A DNA stretch of 64,000 nucleotides from Sediminispirochaeta bajacaliforniensis DSM 16054 (GTDB lineage: Bacteria; Spirochaetota; Spirochaetia; DSM-16054; Sediminispirochaetaceae). The stretch spans positions 36,039 to 100,038 of the forward strand of contig NZ_KB899423.1 of the NCBI RefSeq assembly GCF_000378205.1. The letters run 5' to 3'. The notes beneath the pieces are model-generated. The model was not told the DNA's origin and did not search any database. It saw nothing but the letters and a program-made list of their open reading frames with translations. A program made the translations under genes and the position numbers. Shown one piece after another: positions 42,434-52,157 of this stretch (positions within the stretch are counted from its first letter, which is position 1; each line of letters opens with the position of its first letter).

Positions 42434-43402
42434 ATGAGTTCAAACAATTTGGCGACAAAGTTAAAGCAGCAGAATTCTGCGATTTGGGAAAGCCTCGGAA
42501 TCCTTCCGATTTTACTTGTGATTGTCATTCTATTTTCACTTTTAAGCGGTAATTTCCTGCGACCGACAAATCTCATGAACATTCTGAGACAGGCTTCGAT
42601 TAATATCGTGCTTGCAGCCGGTATGACTCTTGTTATCTTAACCGGCGGTATTGATTTATCAGTTGGATCTATCTTGGCAAGTACTGCCGTGGTCAGCCTC
42701 TTGGTATCGTTGAATCCCTCCTTGCAGGCCTTTACGGTCATCGTCCCCTTACTTACAGGTTTGCTTTTTGGTGTGATAAATGGGGTTTTGATTGCTTATG
42801 TAAAGTTGCCCTTCTTTATTGTTGTTCTGGGAAGTATGACAGCTCTTCGAGGGGCCTCGTATCTTTTGGCGAATGGTACCACATTGATTAACAATGATTT
42901 GAATTTCGCCTGGATCGGTAACGCCTATCTCGGCCCTTTCCCCTGGCTGGCCATTATAGCCCTCGCGGTCATCGCCATCATGTGGTTTATCCTAAGAAAA
43001 ACCGTTCTCGGTGTACATATTTATGCCGTAGGAGGAAACCCAACTGCCGCTCGGCTAACCGGTATCAACGTAAGTTTTGTTCTTGTTTTTGTGTATGCCA
43101 TGAGCGGCCTGCTTTCCGGCCTTGGTGGGATCATGACTGCCAGTCGTCTTTACAGTGCATCCGGACTTTTAGGAAATGGCTACGAACTTGATGCCATTGC
43201 TTCGGTTATCCTGGGGGGAACCAGCATCTCCGGCGGCAGCGGAAGTGTTGTTGGAACATTAGTGGGGGCCCTGATTATTGCGGTGCTGAATAACGGGCTT
43301 ACCCTTATGAATGTCTCTTATTTTTGGCAATTGGTTGTACGTGGCATCGTTATTATTGTTGCGGTATTAATAGAACGATTTCGCCATCGGAAAAAAGTCT
43401 GA
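42434..43402 (+). CDS. Sugar ABC transporter permease (RbsC family)
   Basis: A 322-residue CUT2 permease with eight to ten membrane helices. Family marks: NFLRPTNLMNILRQASINIVLAAGMTLVILTGGIDLSVGSI, LLTGLLFGVINGVLIAYVKLPFFIVVLGSMTALRG, and ASVILGGTSISGGSGSVVGTLVGALIIAVLNNGLTL. AGGGGGAGAG precedes the start. The xylulokinase gene follows 14 bases after its stop. Substrate is a monosaccharide, probably a pentose or pentitol given the kinase, but ribose itself is not excluded. Confidence 0.92.
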   Translation: MSSNNLATKLKQQNSAIWESLGILPILLVIVILFSLLSGNFLRPTNLMNILRQASINIVLAAGMTLVILTGGIDLSVGSILASTAVVSLLVSLNPSLQAFTVIVPLLTGLLFGVINGVLIAYVKLPFFIVVLGSMTALRGASYLLANGTTLINNDLNFAWIGNAYLGPFPWLAIIALAVIAIMWFILRKTVLGVHIYAVGGNPTAARLTGINVSFVLVFVYAMSGLLSGLGGIMTASRLYSASGLLGNGYELDAIASVILGGTSISGGSGSVVGTLVGALIIAVLNNGLTLMNVSYFWQLVVRGIVIIVAVLIERFRHRKKV

Positions 43403-43416
43403 AGATCATATTTGAC

Positions 43417-44838
43417 ATGTATTTAGGCATCGATCTGGGGACCGGTTCGGTGAAGCTTATGCTTCTCGGGCCGGATGGAGCTGAGCATACCGTCTCTCGT
43501 TCGTATGAGGTTTCCTCTCCCCATAGCGGCTGGGCGCAGATTGACACGGATATATGGCTTGCGGCCTTGTTTTCATGTATCCGGGAGCTTCCCGGGGTGG
43601 AACATGTGAAAGCCATAGGGCTTTCCGGCCAGATGCATGGCATTGTTCCGTGCTCGGGAATGAGCGGAACCGCGCCTGTTGCTTTGGGGCCGGCCATTAC
43701 CTGGGCGGATCAGCGGGCGGCGGAAACCTTACCCGACTATAAGGCCCTTTCCGAGCAAACCCTTTCGAAGCTGGGAAATCCCCCTTCCGCCGGGATGGCC
43801 GGACCGATTCTTTTATGGCTTAGGGACCACATGCCCGAACTCTTTGCCAAGATCGATATTGCGTTTATGCCAAAGGATTTTATTAGGGCTACGCTGACGG
43901 GAGATCGTCTGACCGACTATTCCGATGCAAGTGGAACACTATTGTACGATTTTTCGATACGAGGGTGGTATGCAGATCTTCTTAGGGCGATTGGGCTTGA
44001 TACGGCTCAACTTCCTCAAATTCGGGCAGGCAATAGTATTGCAGGTTTTGTCAGCGACGATGCCGCTCGTCGATTCGGACTTCCTTCCGGAATCCCTGTA
44101 GCGGTGGGGGCGGGTGATACCCCAGCCGCTTTCTTCGGGACAGATTTGCATGATCCCGGGACCGGGCAGATTTCCATCGGAACGGCCGCCCAGATCGGTG
44201 TTCCGATGGCGGAACGGAACATTCATACGGTCATGAACCTCAATCATTTTGAGGGAGTACGGCCTGGCTCACGGTATCGGATCGCTGCAATGATGAACGG
44301 CGGTCTTGCGCTTGAATGGGTACGCCGTCAACTGGGTTTTTCCTGGCAGGAACTTTATCGTTCTCTGGAACGACGGGGACTTGAGACTCCGTCGGATCTT
44401 ATCTTTATCCCCTATCTTTCAGGAGAACGGACACCTCATATGGACCCTGATGCACGGGGGGCATGGATAGGCCTTTCGCTCCATCATCAACGGGAGGATC
44501 TTGCCCTGGCGGCACTGCTGGGGGTGGCCTCAACTATCCGTCTCGGCCTTGCTACCCTCCTCTCGGCGGGAAATTCTTCAATTAACCGGCTGCGCCTCGT
44601 AGGAGGTAGCGCCAGGTTTCCCTTCTGGCGAAAGGTTCTTGCCGCAATGCTGGAACGGGACCTATTGGTTTCTCAGCAGACCGATACTTCGGCACGGGGA
44701 GCCGCCCTTATGGCGGCGGAAGCTATCGGGGAAAGGCTTTTTCCCTCCCTCGGCTTTGATTGCGAGTATGCCGAAAGTTACTCGTGGATGAAAGATTATT
44801 TCCAAAAACAACAGGACCTCTATTATAAAGTTTTCTAA
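43417..44838 (+). CDS. xylB: Xylulokinase (FGGY family)
   Basis: A 473-residue carbohydrate kinase. It begins MYLGIDLGTGSVKLMLL (phosphate-1 loop) and keeps GLSGQMHGIV, TWADQR, DYSDASGTLLYDF, GAGDTPAAFFG with the catalytic Asp, and a C-terminal ATP loop LRLVGGSARFPFWRKVLAAML. The DYSDASGT motif separates xylulokinases from glycerol- and gluconokinases. It phosphorylates D-xylulose to enter the pentose phosphate pathway. No xylose isomerase or polyol dehydrogenase gene is nearby, so the transported sugar may be xylulose or a compound converted elsewhere. The frame extends upstream into the permease; ATG 43417 fits the family start. Confidence 0.85.
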   Translation: MYLGIDLGTGSVKLMLLGPDGAEHTVSRSYEVSSPHSGWAQIDTDIWLAALFSCIRELPGVEHVKAIGLSGQMHGIVPCSGMSGTAPVALGPAITWADQRAAETLPDYKALSEQTLSKLGNPPSAGMAGPILLWLRDHMPELFAKIDIAFMPKDFIRATLTGDRLTDYSDASGTLLYDFSIRGWYADLLRAIGLDTAQLPQIRAGNSIAGFVSDDAARRFGLPSGIPVAVGAGDTPAAFFGTDLHDPGTGQISIGTAAQIGVPMAERNIHTVMNLNHFEGVRPGSRYRIAAMMNGGLALEWVRRQLGFSWQELYRSLERRGLETPSDLIFIPYLSGERTPHMDPDARGAWIGLSLHHQREDLALAALLGVASTIRLGLATLLSAGNSSINRLRLVGGSARFPFWRKVLAAMLERDLLVSQQTDTSARGAALMAAEAIGERLFPSLGFDCEYAESYSWMKDYFQKQQDLYYKVF

Positions 44839-44895
44839 ATTCGGGCAATTCTGAGCTGATACCGCTATAATGGAAGGCAATGGAGTGGATATTTC

Positions 44896-45813
44896 ATGGC
44901 TGATAACACCGTTGTCATTTTGTGGTTTTCTATCGTATTTCAATTAATGGCGGCTGCCTATGCGCTATTTCTCATTCGAGTGACCGGATTACGATATTCC
45001 TGGATTTGTATATCTCTCGCTTTGATTCTCATGAGCGTCCGACGAATCGTTTCGCTTTCGAGCGGGCTTTTAGGGGTCGCTACGATGGGGGAACCCCTAT
45101 ATGAAGCAATTGGGCTTTTGCTTTCAATGCTCGTTTTTTTGGGAATTGTGGGGATTCGTTCTATCCTTGTCGAGTGGAGAAAGAATCAGACCAAGGTGGA
45201 GGCGCTCCTTCAGGAAAAAGAGATGATACTGAGAGAGGTGCACCATAGGATCAAAAATAATATGTCCACGATACTCAGCTTTCTTTCGCTTCAAGCCGAA
45301 ACACTGGGTTCGTCACCGGCAAGAGCCTCAATTGAGGAGGCGGAAAATCGTGTTCGAAGCATGATGATTTTGTACGATAAACTGTACAGGGGCGAGAATG
45401 TCGATGCTTGTCCCATCGATCATTATCTTCCCTTGCTAATCGATCAGATTCTTGCAACCTTTCCAGATAGTGAGTCGGTCGAGGTTGAGAAGAGTATCGG
45501 AAATTTTGAGCTGGATGCAAAACGTCTTTCCTTGGTTGGGATTATCGTCAACGAACTTTTGACGAACAGCATGAAATACGCTTTTTCCGATGCAACACGT
45601 GGACATATTCGTGTGCGTGCAGAGCTGGAATCCGGACAGGTCCTGATTCGCTTTGAAGACAACGGAACGGGAATCCCTGCTCATGTCGATTTTGATGGTA
45701 CCTCGGATTTAGGCCTCCGAATGATTAAGGCGCTTACCACTCAGCTTGAGGGTACCGTTCAACTGGAACGGGAAGAGGGAACCTGTATTTCAATATCCTT
45801 CCCGTTCCAATAG
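44896..45813 (+). CDS. Membrane sensor histidine kinase (HisKA_2 type)
   Basis: A 305-residue kinase with three N-terminal membrane helices (ILWFSIVFQLMAAAYALFLI, SWICISLALILMSVRRIV, LLLSMLVFLGIVGIRSI), no large external domain, and a short coiled coil. The DHp motif EVHHRIKNN has candidate phospho-acceptor His116/His117. The ATPase motifs NELLTNSMKYAF, DNGTGIPAHVDF and SDLGLRMIKAL follow. It should sense through its membrane part. No response regulator lies next to it. The kinase core resembles that of the kinase at 896-2503. It converges closely with the MCP gene (stop codons six bases apart). Confidence 0.85.
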   Translation: MADNTVVILWFSIVFQLMAAAYALFLIRVTGLRYSWICISLALILMSVRRIVSLSSGLLGVATMGEPLYEAIGLLLSMLVFLGIVGIRSILVEWRKNQTKVEALLQEKEMILREVHHRIKNNMSTILSFLSLQAETLGSSPARASIEEAENRVRSMMILYDKLYRGENVDACPIDHYLPLLIDQILATFPDSESVEVEKSIGNFELDAKRLSLVGIIVNELLTNSMKYAFSDATRGHIRVRAELESGQVLIRFEDNGTGIPAHVDFDGTSDLGLRMIKALTTQLEGTVQLEREEGTCISISFPFQ

Positions 45814-45819
45814 ATCTTT

Positions 45820-47619
45820 TCAAATGGAAAAACGCTTCAGGTTATCTTCGATCCTATTTACGGCCTCGACCGATTCTGAAAAGAGATCCTGTAATGTAAC
45901 CATCGAGCCGGTAACCTCCTGAACACCCGCGCTAATCTCCCTGATTCCCAGAAGGATCTCTCTGCTTACCCCCTGTAGGCCATTCATCGATTCTGCAATT
46001 TCACCTGCACCGTTATTGATTTCCGAAGAGGCTGACTTGATGGATTCTGTTATTTCCGTAAGCTCATTTATCGCAATATTGATTTCATCCGCCCCGGTAT
46101 TGATTTCTCCCATGGTAGAGGAGACTTCCTGAAAGGAACTGGCTAGATTGGTAACTCCCAAACGGAGCCGGGCAAAGGAGGACTTGTTTTCCTGCGCCGA
46201 TTCCTGGGCCTCTTGTATGATCGCATTTACTTTCCCTAATGTTTCGGCAATTTGTTTGGAATTAGATGAAGTTTCTTCTGCAAGTTTTCTGATCTCATCG
46301 GCCACAACGGAAAATCCCTTTCCCGCTTCTCCCGCATGAGCAGCCTCAATAGCAGCGTTCATGGCCAGAAGATTGGTCTGCGTGGAAATATTGTTGATGA
46401 CACCGATTACTTCGAGCATTTGTGTTGAGAGGGCGGCAACATTATCAATAACCATACCAGTTGATTCGATGTTATTGTCGGTTTGTTCAATAACGGAGAT
46501 CAGTTCGGGAATTTCCTGTTGCCGATTTTGTGATATTCGGGCAACATTTGCTATGGATGCGGCCATCTCCTCAACGGCGGCCGACGATTGGATGACGGCA
46601 CCGGCCTGTTGTTCGACCTGGTTGGTCATATCTTGAATATTGGTTCTAATCTGTTCGACGGCGCTACTCGATTCTGAAACCAGCCCGTTTTGCCGTTCTA
46701 TATGGTGTCCGATTGATTCGGTGTTGGCACGTATTTCCGTAACCGATGCCGATACTTCGTCGGTGGAGGTTCTGAGCGTGGTGTTTACCGCGGAACTGGT
46801 ATCTGCAGATTCCTTAACGCTGACGATGAGAGATCTGACGGTTGCGAATCCTTCATTGAAATGACGTACCAGTTGACCGAACTCATCCTTTCGGCGGAAC
46901 TCGGTTTCCAAAGTGAAGGAACCGATGGAAAGATTCTGGGCATACTGCATGACCTGTAGGAGACCCACGTGAATGGTTCTAATTGATAGGAATGCGACTA
47001 ACGCGCTTATCAATATGATGGCTGCCATCAATAGAAGGGTGAGACGATTAACAAGGCCATTATTGGCTTCGATTGCGACAACGGCTTGATCTAGGCCCGC
47101 CGTATGGTCGTCCACCAGATCCCGCATGGTGCGGGAAAGACGTTCGGCCACCGGGTCGAATTCGCCCATCATCGGATTTCCTTTGGAGGGCCCCCCGTTG
47201 ATGTAGGCATTCGCCATTGCTTTGCCTGTATCGTAAAATGCATCAAGGTCTTGTTTAAAGATGCGGAGGGTTTCGACTGCGGAGTTTTCTTCTTTGGATG
47301 CATAGGCTTTGATAAACGTATCGATCCTCTTCTGTGCATCGTTATAGTAGGATTCCGCTTCGTCAAAACCGTCATCATAACCAGGAGCGGCCCTTGTTGC
47401 CGATATATCTGTAAGCCATTGTTGAATTTGTATTACGTCTTTCTCAATCGTCAGGAAGCTGAGTGTTTCGGGTAGAATTTCATTTTTTAGATTATGAATT
47501 TTCTGACTGTTCATCTGATTACCGCGAAACGTAATGATTTCTATGCCGGCAAACATGAGAATAAGAAGTAAAAAACTTCCAAGCAATTTCCATTTTATCG
47601 ACTGGATCGAACTATTCAT
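45820..47619 (-). CDS. Methyl-accepting chemotaxis protein
   Basis: A 599-residue receptor. Membrane helix 1 (~11-31), a helical periplasmic domain of about 160 residues that looks like a four-helix bundle, helix 2 (~193-213), HAMP, then the cytoplasmic coiled coil with the tip [43 protein letters not shown]. The end (NRIEDNLKRFSI) lacks a CheR-tethering pentapeptide. Start ATG has AGGAG upstream. A sigma-28-like promoter is visible 30 bases further. It is unrelated in its sensor domain to the haem MCP at 12.5 kb. The ligand is unknown. Confidence 0.9.
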   Translation of the reverse strand: MNSSIQSIKWKLLGSFLLLILMFAGIEIITFRGNQMNSQKIHNLKNEILPETLSFLTIEKDVIQIQQWLTDISATRAAPGYDDGFDEAESYYNDAQKRIDTFIKAYASKEENSAVETLRIFKQDLDAFYDTGKAMANAYINGGPSKGNPMMGEFDPVAERLSRTMRDLVDDHTAGLDQAVVAIEANNGLVNRLTLLLMAAIILISALVAFLSIRTIHVGLLQVMQYAQNLSIGSFTLETEFRRKDEFGQLVRHFNEGFATVRSLIVSVKESADTSSAVNTTLRTSTDEVSASVTEIRANTESIGHHIERQNGLVSESSSAVEQIRTNIQDMTNQVEQQAGAVIQSSAAVEEMAASIANVARISQNRQQEIPELISVIEQTDNNIESTGMVIDNVAALSTQMLEVIGVINNISTQTNLLAMNAAIEAAHAGEAGKGFSVVADEIRKLAEETSSNSKQIAETLGKVNAIIQEAQESAQENKSSFARLRLGVTNLASSFQEVSSTMGEINTGADEINIAINELTEITESIKSASSEINNGAGEIAESMNGLQGVSREILLGIREISAGVQEVTGSMVTLQDLFSESVEAVNRIEDNLKRFSI

Positions 47620-47650
47620 GGCATCTCCTATTACAATTATCTTATTGGAA

Positions 47651-47679
47651 ATAGTGGCGATATTCCATGAAAACTTTTA
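47651..47679 (-). promoter_or_regulatory. Possible sigma-28-type promoter of the MCP gene
   Basis: On the minus strand TAAAAGTTT (47671-47679), 12 bases, then GCCACTAT (47651-47658). This resembles the flagellar/chemotaxis sigma factor pattern TAAAGTTT-N11-GCCGATAA, with 5/8 matches in the second part and one extra spacer base. Confidence 0.35.
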
Positions 47680-47706
47680 TCTTATCATATAGCTAAGGAG
47701 TATTTT

Positions 47707-49473
47707 TTGAAATACCTAAGAAAGACCAGAATTGTGGCGACGATAGGGCCTGCCTGTGATGATCTTGCAGTACAGAAAGAACTTCTTAAAACAGGAGTAA
47801 ATGTTGCCAGGTTCAATTTTTCTCATGGTAATCACGAGGAGCAAGCCAAGCGGATAGCCTCGATGAGGCGTGCTTCCGAGGAAACTTCGCTTCCCGTTGC
47901 CCTAATGATGGATACGAAGGGACCGGAAATCAGAACTGGGAATGTGAAGGGCGGAGAAGAGTTTGCCTTACACAGCGGTTTTGAAATCGTTTTGACCTCC
48001 CGTCAAATTGAGGGGACCAGAGAAGAGCTGTCGGTGAGTTATCAGAATCTTCCTTCCGAGGTAGAGGCCGGGGATCATATTTTTATTGCAGATGGGGTTA
48101 TCGATTTGGAAGTCCTTGCAGTCTCAGGTCCTGATATTCGTTGTTTGATTCGTAACGGCGGAATGCTTGGCAGCAAGAAAAACGTGAATGTTCCTGGCGT
48201 AAAGGTTGGTTTGCCGGCTATCACGGAGAAAGACCGTGAGGACATTCGTTTTGCGGTCGAGTATCAGATGGACTACATTGCAGCCAGTTTTATCAGAAGG
48301 CCTGAAGATGTTGAAGAAATTCGCGATATTCTCAAACAATACCATTCTTCTATCCGTATCATTGCAAAGATAGAGAACCAGGAAGGTCTTGATAATATTG
48401 ATGACATCATTCGGATTTCCGACGGAGTGATGGTTGCAAGAGGGGATCTTGGGGTACAGCTTTCGACGGAACAAATTCCTCTGGCCCAGAAACGGATCAT
48501 TGGAAAGTGCATGAGGCAAGGGAAGCCCGTTATTACCGCCACTCAGATGCTTGATTCGATGATCCACAATCCGAGCCCTACCAGGGCAGAGCTAACCGAT
48601 GTTGCAAACGCTATTTTTGACGGAACCGATGCTGTCATGCTTTCTGGTGAGACAGCAGGCGGTGCATTTCCTGTACGGTCGGTTGAAACCATGGGACGCA
48701 TTGCCGAGGCTGTCGAAACGAGTGATGAATATCGACGGCGGTGCACCCAATGGTTTGAGACTGTACAACGTCCGAAAGATATAGGTCATACTATTGCACG
48801 GGCCGCTTATGTTGTTGCATCCGACATTGATGCTTCCGCAATTGTCGCTCCGACGCTTCGGGGAAATACTCCCCGAATTCTGAGCAACTATCGACCGAAC
48901 CAGCTCATTATTGCCGTCACCACCTCTGAGGAAAGCTATCGTCAGCTTCTTCTGCACTGGGGAATTTTTCCGATTTTATCTGCTCCTGTGAAAGATTCCG
49001 AGATGATGATCCAGAATGCCTTGAGGCTTGCACGTGAGCATGGGTATGTGGCCCCTCCTGACCGCGTGGTTACCACGGCGGGGATTCCTCTTAACTCTCC
49101 TCAACCCCTCAATACGATCAAGATCCATTTTCTTGGGACGATCCTAAATAGAGGTCATGCCGGTATGGGGGATCGCTGTTCCGGGGCTCTTGTTAAGGCT
49201 GAAAATTTTGAACTTGCCCAGCATCGTCTTCGCTGGGATGGAACGGAGATTTTGTTAACCTGCTCCGTAGGAAAAGAGTTTTTCCCCCGACTTTCTTCTT
49301 TGCTGGGAATTGTTATAGAGGGGGAGCTTTCTCTGTCTCCCGAGGAGGTTCGAAAGATCGCTCCTAAGATTGTAATCATTGCCGATGTCCCTAACGCCAT
49401 GGATAATTTTGAGGATGGGCAGCTGGTGACTCTTGATGGCCAGGAAAAGATTATTTACGAGGGCTTTATGTGA
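47707..49473 (+). CDS. pyk: Pyruvate kinase with C-terminal extension
   Basis: A 588-residue glycolytic enzyme converting PEP and ADP to pyruvate and ATP. Starts at TTG (KYLRKTRIVATIGPA) with AAGGAG at the right distance; no in-frame ATG fits better. The barrel has NFSHG, MMDTKGPEIRT, IIAKIENQEGLDNIDDII, MVARGDLGVQL, and TATQMLDSM-type segments. Residues ~478-588 are an extra domain like the PEP-utiliser domain found in Bacillus-type pyruvate kinases (GHAGMGDRCSGALVKA, then DNFEDGQLVTLDGQEKIIYEGF). The TSH motif with the phospho-histidine of that domain is replaced by ELSLSPEEV, so the extension should be structural only. Confidence 0.93.
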   Translation: MKYLRKTRIVATIGPACDDLAVQKELLKTGVNVARFNFSHGNHEEQAKRIASMRRASEETSLPVALMMDTKGPEIRTGNVKGGEEFALHSGFEIVLTSRQIEGTREELSVSYQNLPSEVEAGDHIFIADGVIDLEVLAVSGPDIRCLIRNGGMLGSKKNVNVPGVKVGLPAITEKDREDIRFAVEYQMDYIAASFIRRPEDVEEIRDILKQYHSSIRIIAKIENQEGLDNIDDIIRISDGVMVARGDLGVQLSTEQIPLAQKRIIGKCMRQGKPVITATQMLDSMIHNPSPTRAELTDVANAIFDGTDAVMLSGETAGGAFPVRSVETMGRIAEAVETSDEYRRRCTQWFETVQRPKDIGHTIARAAYVVASDIDASAIVAPTLRGNTPRILSNYRPNQLIIAVTTSEESYRQLLLHWGIFPILSAPVKDSEMMIQNALRLAREHGYVAPPDRVVTTAGIPLNSPQPLNTIKIHFLGTILNRGHAGMGDRCSGALVKAENFELAQHRLRWDGTEILLTCSVGKEFFPRLSSLLGIVIEGELSLSPEEVRKIAPKIVIIADVPNAMDNFEDGQLVTLDGQEKIIYEGFM

Positions 49474-49546
49474 CGGACAGTAAAAGATTGAGTCCTGTTT
49501 ATCACCAATATTCGTAACAGTAGAATTTTCTTTCCCCTTTTCCTTG

Positions 49547-49575
49547 TTGACAGCCTCGGCGGCAAAGATTATTAT
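49547..49575 (+). promoter_or_regulatory. Promoter of the suf operon
   Basis: A perfect TTGACA (49547-49552), 17 bases, and TATTAT (49570-49575), upstream of the first suf-operon gene. Confidence 0.6.
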
Positions 49576-49580
49576 AAATT

Positions 49581-49597
49581 CATACTTATTTAGTATG
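49581..49597. promoter_or_regulatory. Inverted repeat at the suf start point, candidate operator
   Basis: CATACT (49581-49586) and AGTATG (49592-49597) are perfect 6-bp arms around TATTT. The site falls on the expected transcription start, so a bound protein would block initiation. It is a good place for an Fe-S-responsive repressor; no Rrf2/SufR-type gene is in the window. Confidence 0.5.
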
Positions 49598-49618
49598 TTT
49601 TATACATGGAGGGATACC

Positions 49619-49921
49619 ATGGTAAGCACCGAAGCGGTATGGAAGGCGCTTGAAGACGTCATTGATCCTGAACTGGGCTACTCTGTTGTGGAACTCGGCT
49701 TGATATATCGTGTCAAAGTCGAAGGAACGCGAGTGGAGATCGATTTTACCCTTACATCCTTCGGTTGTCCTTTGGCTGATCTTCTTACCGCCGATATCGA
49801 AGCGGCTGTTCGATCCTTACATCCTGCTTCAGAGCCTGTTACGGCCCTGGTTTGGGATCCGCCGTGGGGGCCTGAACGGATGAACGAAGAGGCCCGGTTG
49901 GACCTTGGGTATCCCGTATAG
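49619..49921 (+). CDS. MIP18/DUF59 family Fe-S assembly protein (SufT-like)
   Basis: A 100-residue protein of the MIP18 (DUF59) family. It has VWKALEDVIDPELGYSVVELGLIYRVKVEG and the conserved LTSFGCPLADLLTADIEAAV, with the single functional Cys. Members help mature or transfer Fe-S clusters (SufT in Staphylococcus, PaaD-like proteins). ATG 49619 has GGAGGG just upstream; the longer frame into the promoter is rejected. It is the first gene of the suf cluster, 18 bases before sufC, which supports a role in cluster assembly. Confidence 0.85.
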   Translation: MVSTEAVWKALEDVIDPELGYSVVELGLIYRVKVEGTRVEIDFTLTSFGCPLADLLTADIEAAVRSLHPASEPVTALVWDPPWGPERMNEEARLDLGYPV

Positions 49922-49939
49922 GCGAAAGGAGGAGAGTGT

Positions 49940-50746
49940 ATGTCTGTTTTAACAATAAAGGGGCTTCACGCCAGTATAGATGGAAAGCCCATTCTCAATG
50001 GGGTCGATCTGGTCCTCAAAAGCGGTGAGGTCCATGCCCTTATGGGGCCCAACGGTTCGGGTAAGTCGACTCTGGCGAATGTCATCATGGGAAATCCCCG
50101 CTACAGGGTGACCGGAGGTACGATTGATCTGGATGGTACCGATATTTTGGCGCTCCCTGTACATGAACGAGCACGTTTAGGGTTATTTCTTGCCTTTCAA
50201 TATCCCGTGGAGATCCCCGGCCTCAGCATGGCTAAATTTCTGCGGCGTGCTGCAGAAACACGTCTTTCCCAAGGCCAGAACCTTCGTGTTTCTTCCTTTT
50301 TGAAGGATGTGCGTGCCGATATGGAGCGCCTTTCCTTTGATGCGGCTTTTTTGAACCGTTCCCTCAATGACGGATTTTCCGGCGGAGAAAAAAAACGAGC
50401 GGAGATTCTCCAGTTGCTTACCCTGGAACCAAAACTGGCTATCTTCGACGAAACCGATTCGGGTTTGGATATCGATGCCATCAAAAGCGTTGCTGCGGGC
50501 ATCGAACATATGCGGGGACCTGATTTCGGCGCCCTGATTATCACCCATTACCGACGTATCCTGGATTATCTGGCACCGGAGTTTGTTCATGTCCTGTATC
50601 AGGGGCGTGTGGTCCTCAGCGGGGGGAATGAGATTGTTCGCGAGCTCGAGGAGCGGGGCTATGACTGGATTAAGGAAGGTTACGGCGAGGCGGGCGGCAC
50701 ACCGCTTGTCACGGAGACGAAAACGTCTCAGGCTGCCCATGTCTGA
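49940..50746 (+). CDS. sufC: Fe-S assembly ATPase SufC
   Basis: A 268-residue cytosolic ABC-type ATPase. Walker [10 protein letters not shown], the SufC-specific region [22 protein letters not shown], signature [15 protein letters not shown], Walker [16 protein letters not shown], and H-loop [13 protein letters not shown] are all present. SufC drives shape change of the SufB-SufD scaffold to let iron and sulfur enter. Slightly longer than E. coli SufC (248). GGAGGAGAG precedes the start. Its end overlaps the sufB start by eight bases (ATGTCTGA). Confidence 0.95.
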   Translation: MSVLTIKGLHASIDGKPILNGVDLVLKSGEVHALMGPNGSGKSTLANVIMGNPRYRVTGGTIDLDGTDILALPVHERARLGLFLAFQYPVEIPGLSMAKFLRRAAETRLSQGQNLRVSSFLKDVRADMERLSFDAAFLNRSLNDGFSGGEKKRAEILQLLTLEPKLAIFDETDSGLDIDAIKSVAAGIEHMRGPDFGALIITHYRRILDYLAPEFVHVLYQGRVVLSGGNEIVRELEERGYDWIKEGYGEAGGTPLVTETKTSQAAHV

Positions 50747-52157
50747 AACGAACACCATGGAAGCGGTAGCGGGCATAGGTGATGATGCCTACAAATTTGG
50801 CTTTCATTCCCCTGAGCACTCCATCATCAAGACAAAAAAAGGACTTTCCGAAGAGGTGGTACGAGAGATTTCGGCTGCCAAAGGAGAGGCTGCCTGGATG
50901 CTCGAGTTTCGACTTGCCGCTTTGGAAACTTTTCGCAAGATGCCCATGCCCTGCTGGGGAGCAGACCTCTCGGGAATAGATTTCGACGATTACTACTATT
51001 ATGCCAAGCCTGTGAATGAGCAAAGCGGCTCTTGGGAAGATCTCCCCCAGGATATCCGTGACACCTACGAACGATTGGGAATCCCGGAGGCGGAGCGCCG
51101 ATTCTTAGGCGGGGTGGGAGCCCAGTATGATTCCGAGATGGTGTATCACAAGATCCGGAAAGATTTTGAATCAAAGGGCATTCTCTTTATGGATACCGAA
51201 ACAGGAGAGCGCGAACACGAAGAGCTTTTTCGTAAGTATTTTGCCTCCGTTGTCCCTCCGGCCGACAATAAATTTGCGGCCCTCAACGCTGCCGTCTGGT
51301 CCGGCGGTTCCTTTGTCTATGTGCCCAAGGGGGTAAAGGTTGATATCCCCCTTCAGGCTTACTTCCGTATCAATACCAAGAGCCTGGCGCAGTTCGAACG
51401 TACTCTGATCGTGGTGGATGAGGGGGCCTTCGTTCACTATATCGAGGGCTGTACCGCACCTATATATGCAAAGGATTCCCTCCATACCGGGGTGGTTGAG
51501 ATCGTCGCCCTCCCCGGGGCAAGGGTGCGATATTCGACCATACAAAACTGGTCGACCAATGTATACAACTTGGTTACCCAGCGTGCCAAGGCGCATGCGG
51601 GAGCCACCGTCGAATGGGTAGATGGTAACATCGGTTCGAAAAGTACCATGAAGTACCCCTGCGTTATCCTTGCGGGAGAAGGGGCCCACGGAGAGGTCCT
51701 TTCGATTGCCTTTGCAGGCCGGGGCCAGGAACAGGATGCCGGCGGCAAGATGATACACCTGGCGAATAACACCTCCAGCGTCATCACTTCCAAGTCCATC
51801 AGTAAGGATGGCGGAATCTCCAGTTATCGTGGGCTTGTAAAGGTTGCTCCGCATCTGCGTGGTGTGAAAAGTAAGGTTGAGTGTGATGCCCTCATCCTGG
51901 ATGAGGAATCTACAAGTAATACCTACCCTACAATGGATATTCAGACTGACGATGTACGGATGGAGCATGAGGCAAAGGTGTCGAAAATCTCAGAGGATGA
52001 ACTTTTCTACCTCCAGAGCCGGGGTATAGATGAGGAAGAGGCCGCCAAAATGATTGTAGCCGGCTTCATAGATCCTCTTGTTCGGGAACTCCCCATGGAA
52101 TATGCGGTAGAGCTTAATCGTCTCATCGATCTTGAGATGGAAGGAGCGGTAGGATAA
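50739..52157 (+). CDS. sufB: Fe-S cluster scaffold protein SufB
   Basis: A 472-residue scaffold subunit. Family marks: [64 protein letters not shown]. Cys238 in YIEGCTAP corresponds to the sulfur-accepting Cys254 of E. coli, and Cys382 in VECDAL to Cys405, a cluster ligand. C-terminal [27 protein letters not shown] is typical. The start is the ATG overlapping sufC; the frame extends upstream in sufC but without family similarity. One base overlap (TAATG) with sufD. Confidence 0.95.
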   Translation: MSETNTMEAVAGIGDDAYKFGFHSPEHSIIKTKKGLSEEVVREISAAKGEAAWMLEFRLAALETFRKMPMPCWGADLSGIDFDDYYYYAKPVNEQSGSWEDLPQDIRDTYERLGIPEAERRFLGGVGAQYDSEMVYHKIRKDFESKGILFMDTETGEREHEELFRKYFASVVPPADNKFAALNAAVWSGGSFVYVPKGVKVDIPLQAYFRINTKSLAQFERTLIVVDEGAFVHYIEGCTAPIYAKDSLHTGVVEIVALPGARVRYSTIQNWSTNVYNLVTQRAKAHAGATVEWVDGNIGSKSTMKYPCVILAGEGAHGEVLSIAFAGRGQEQDAGGKMIHLANNTSSVITSKSISKDGGISSYRGLVKVAPHLRGVKSKVECDALILDEESTSNTYPTMDIQTDDVRMEHEAKVSKISEDELFYLQSRGIDEEEAAKMIVAGFIDPLVRELPMEYAVELNRLIDLEMEGAVG

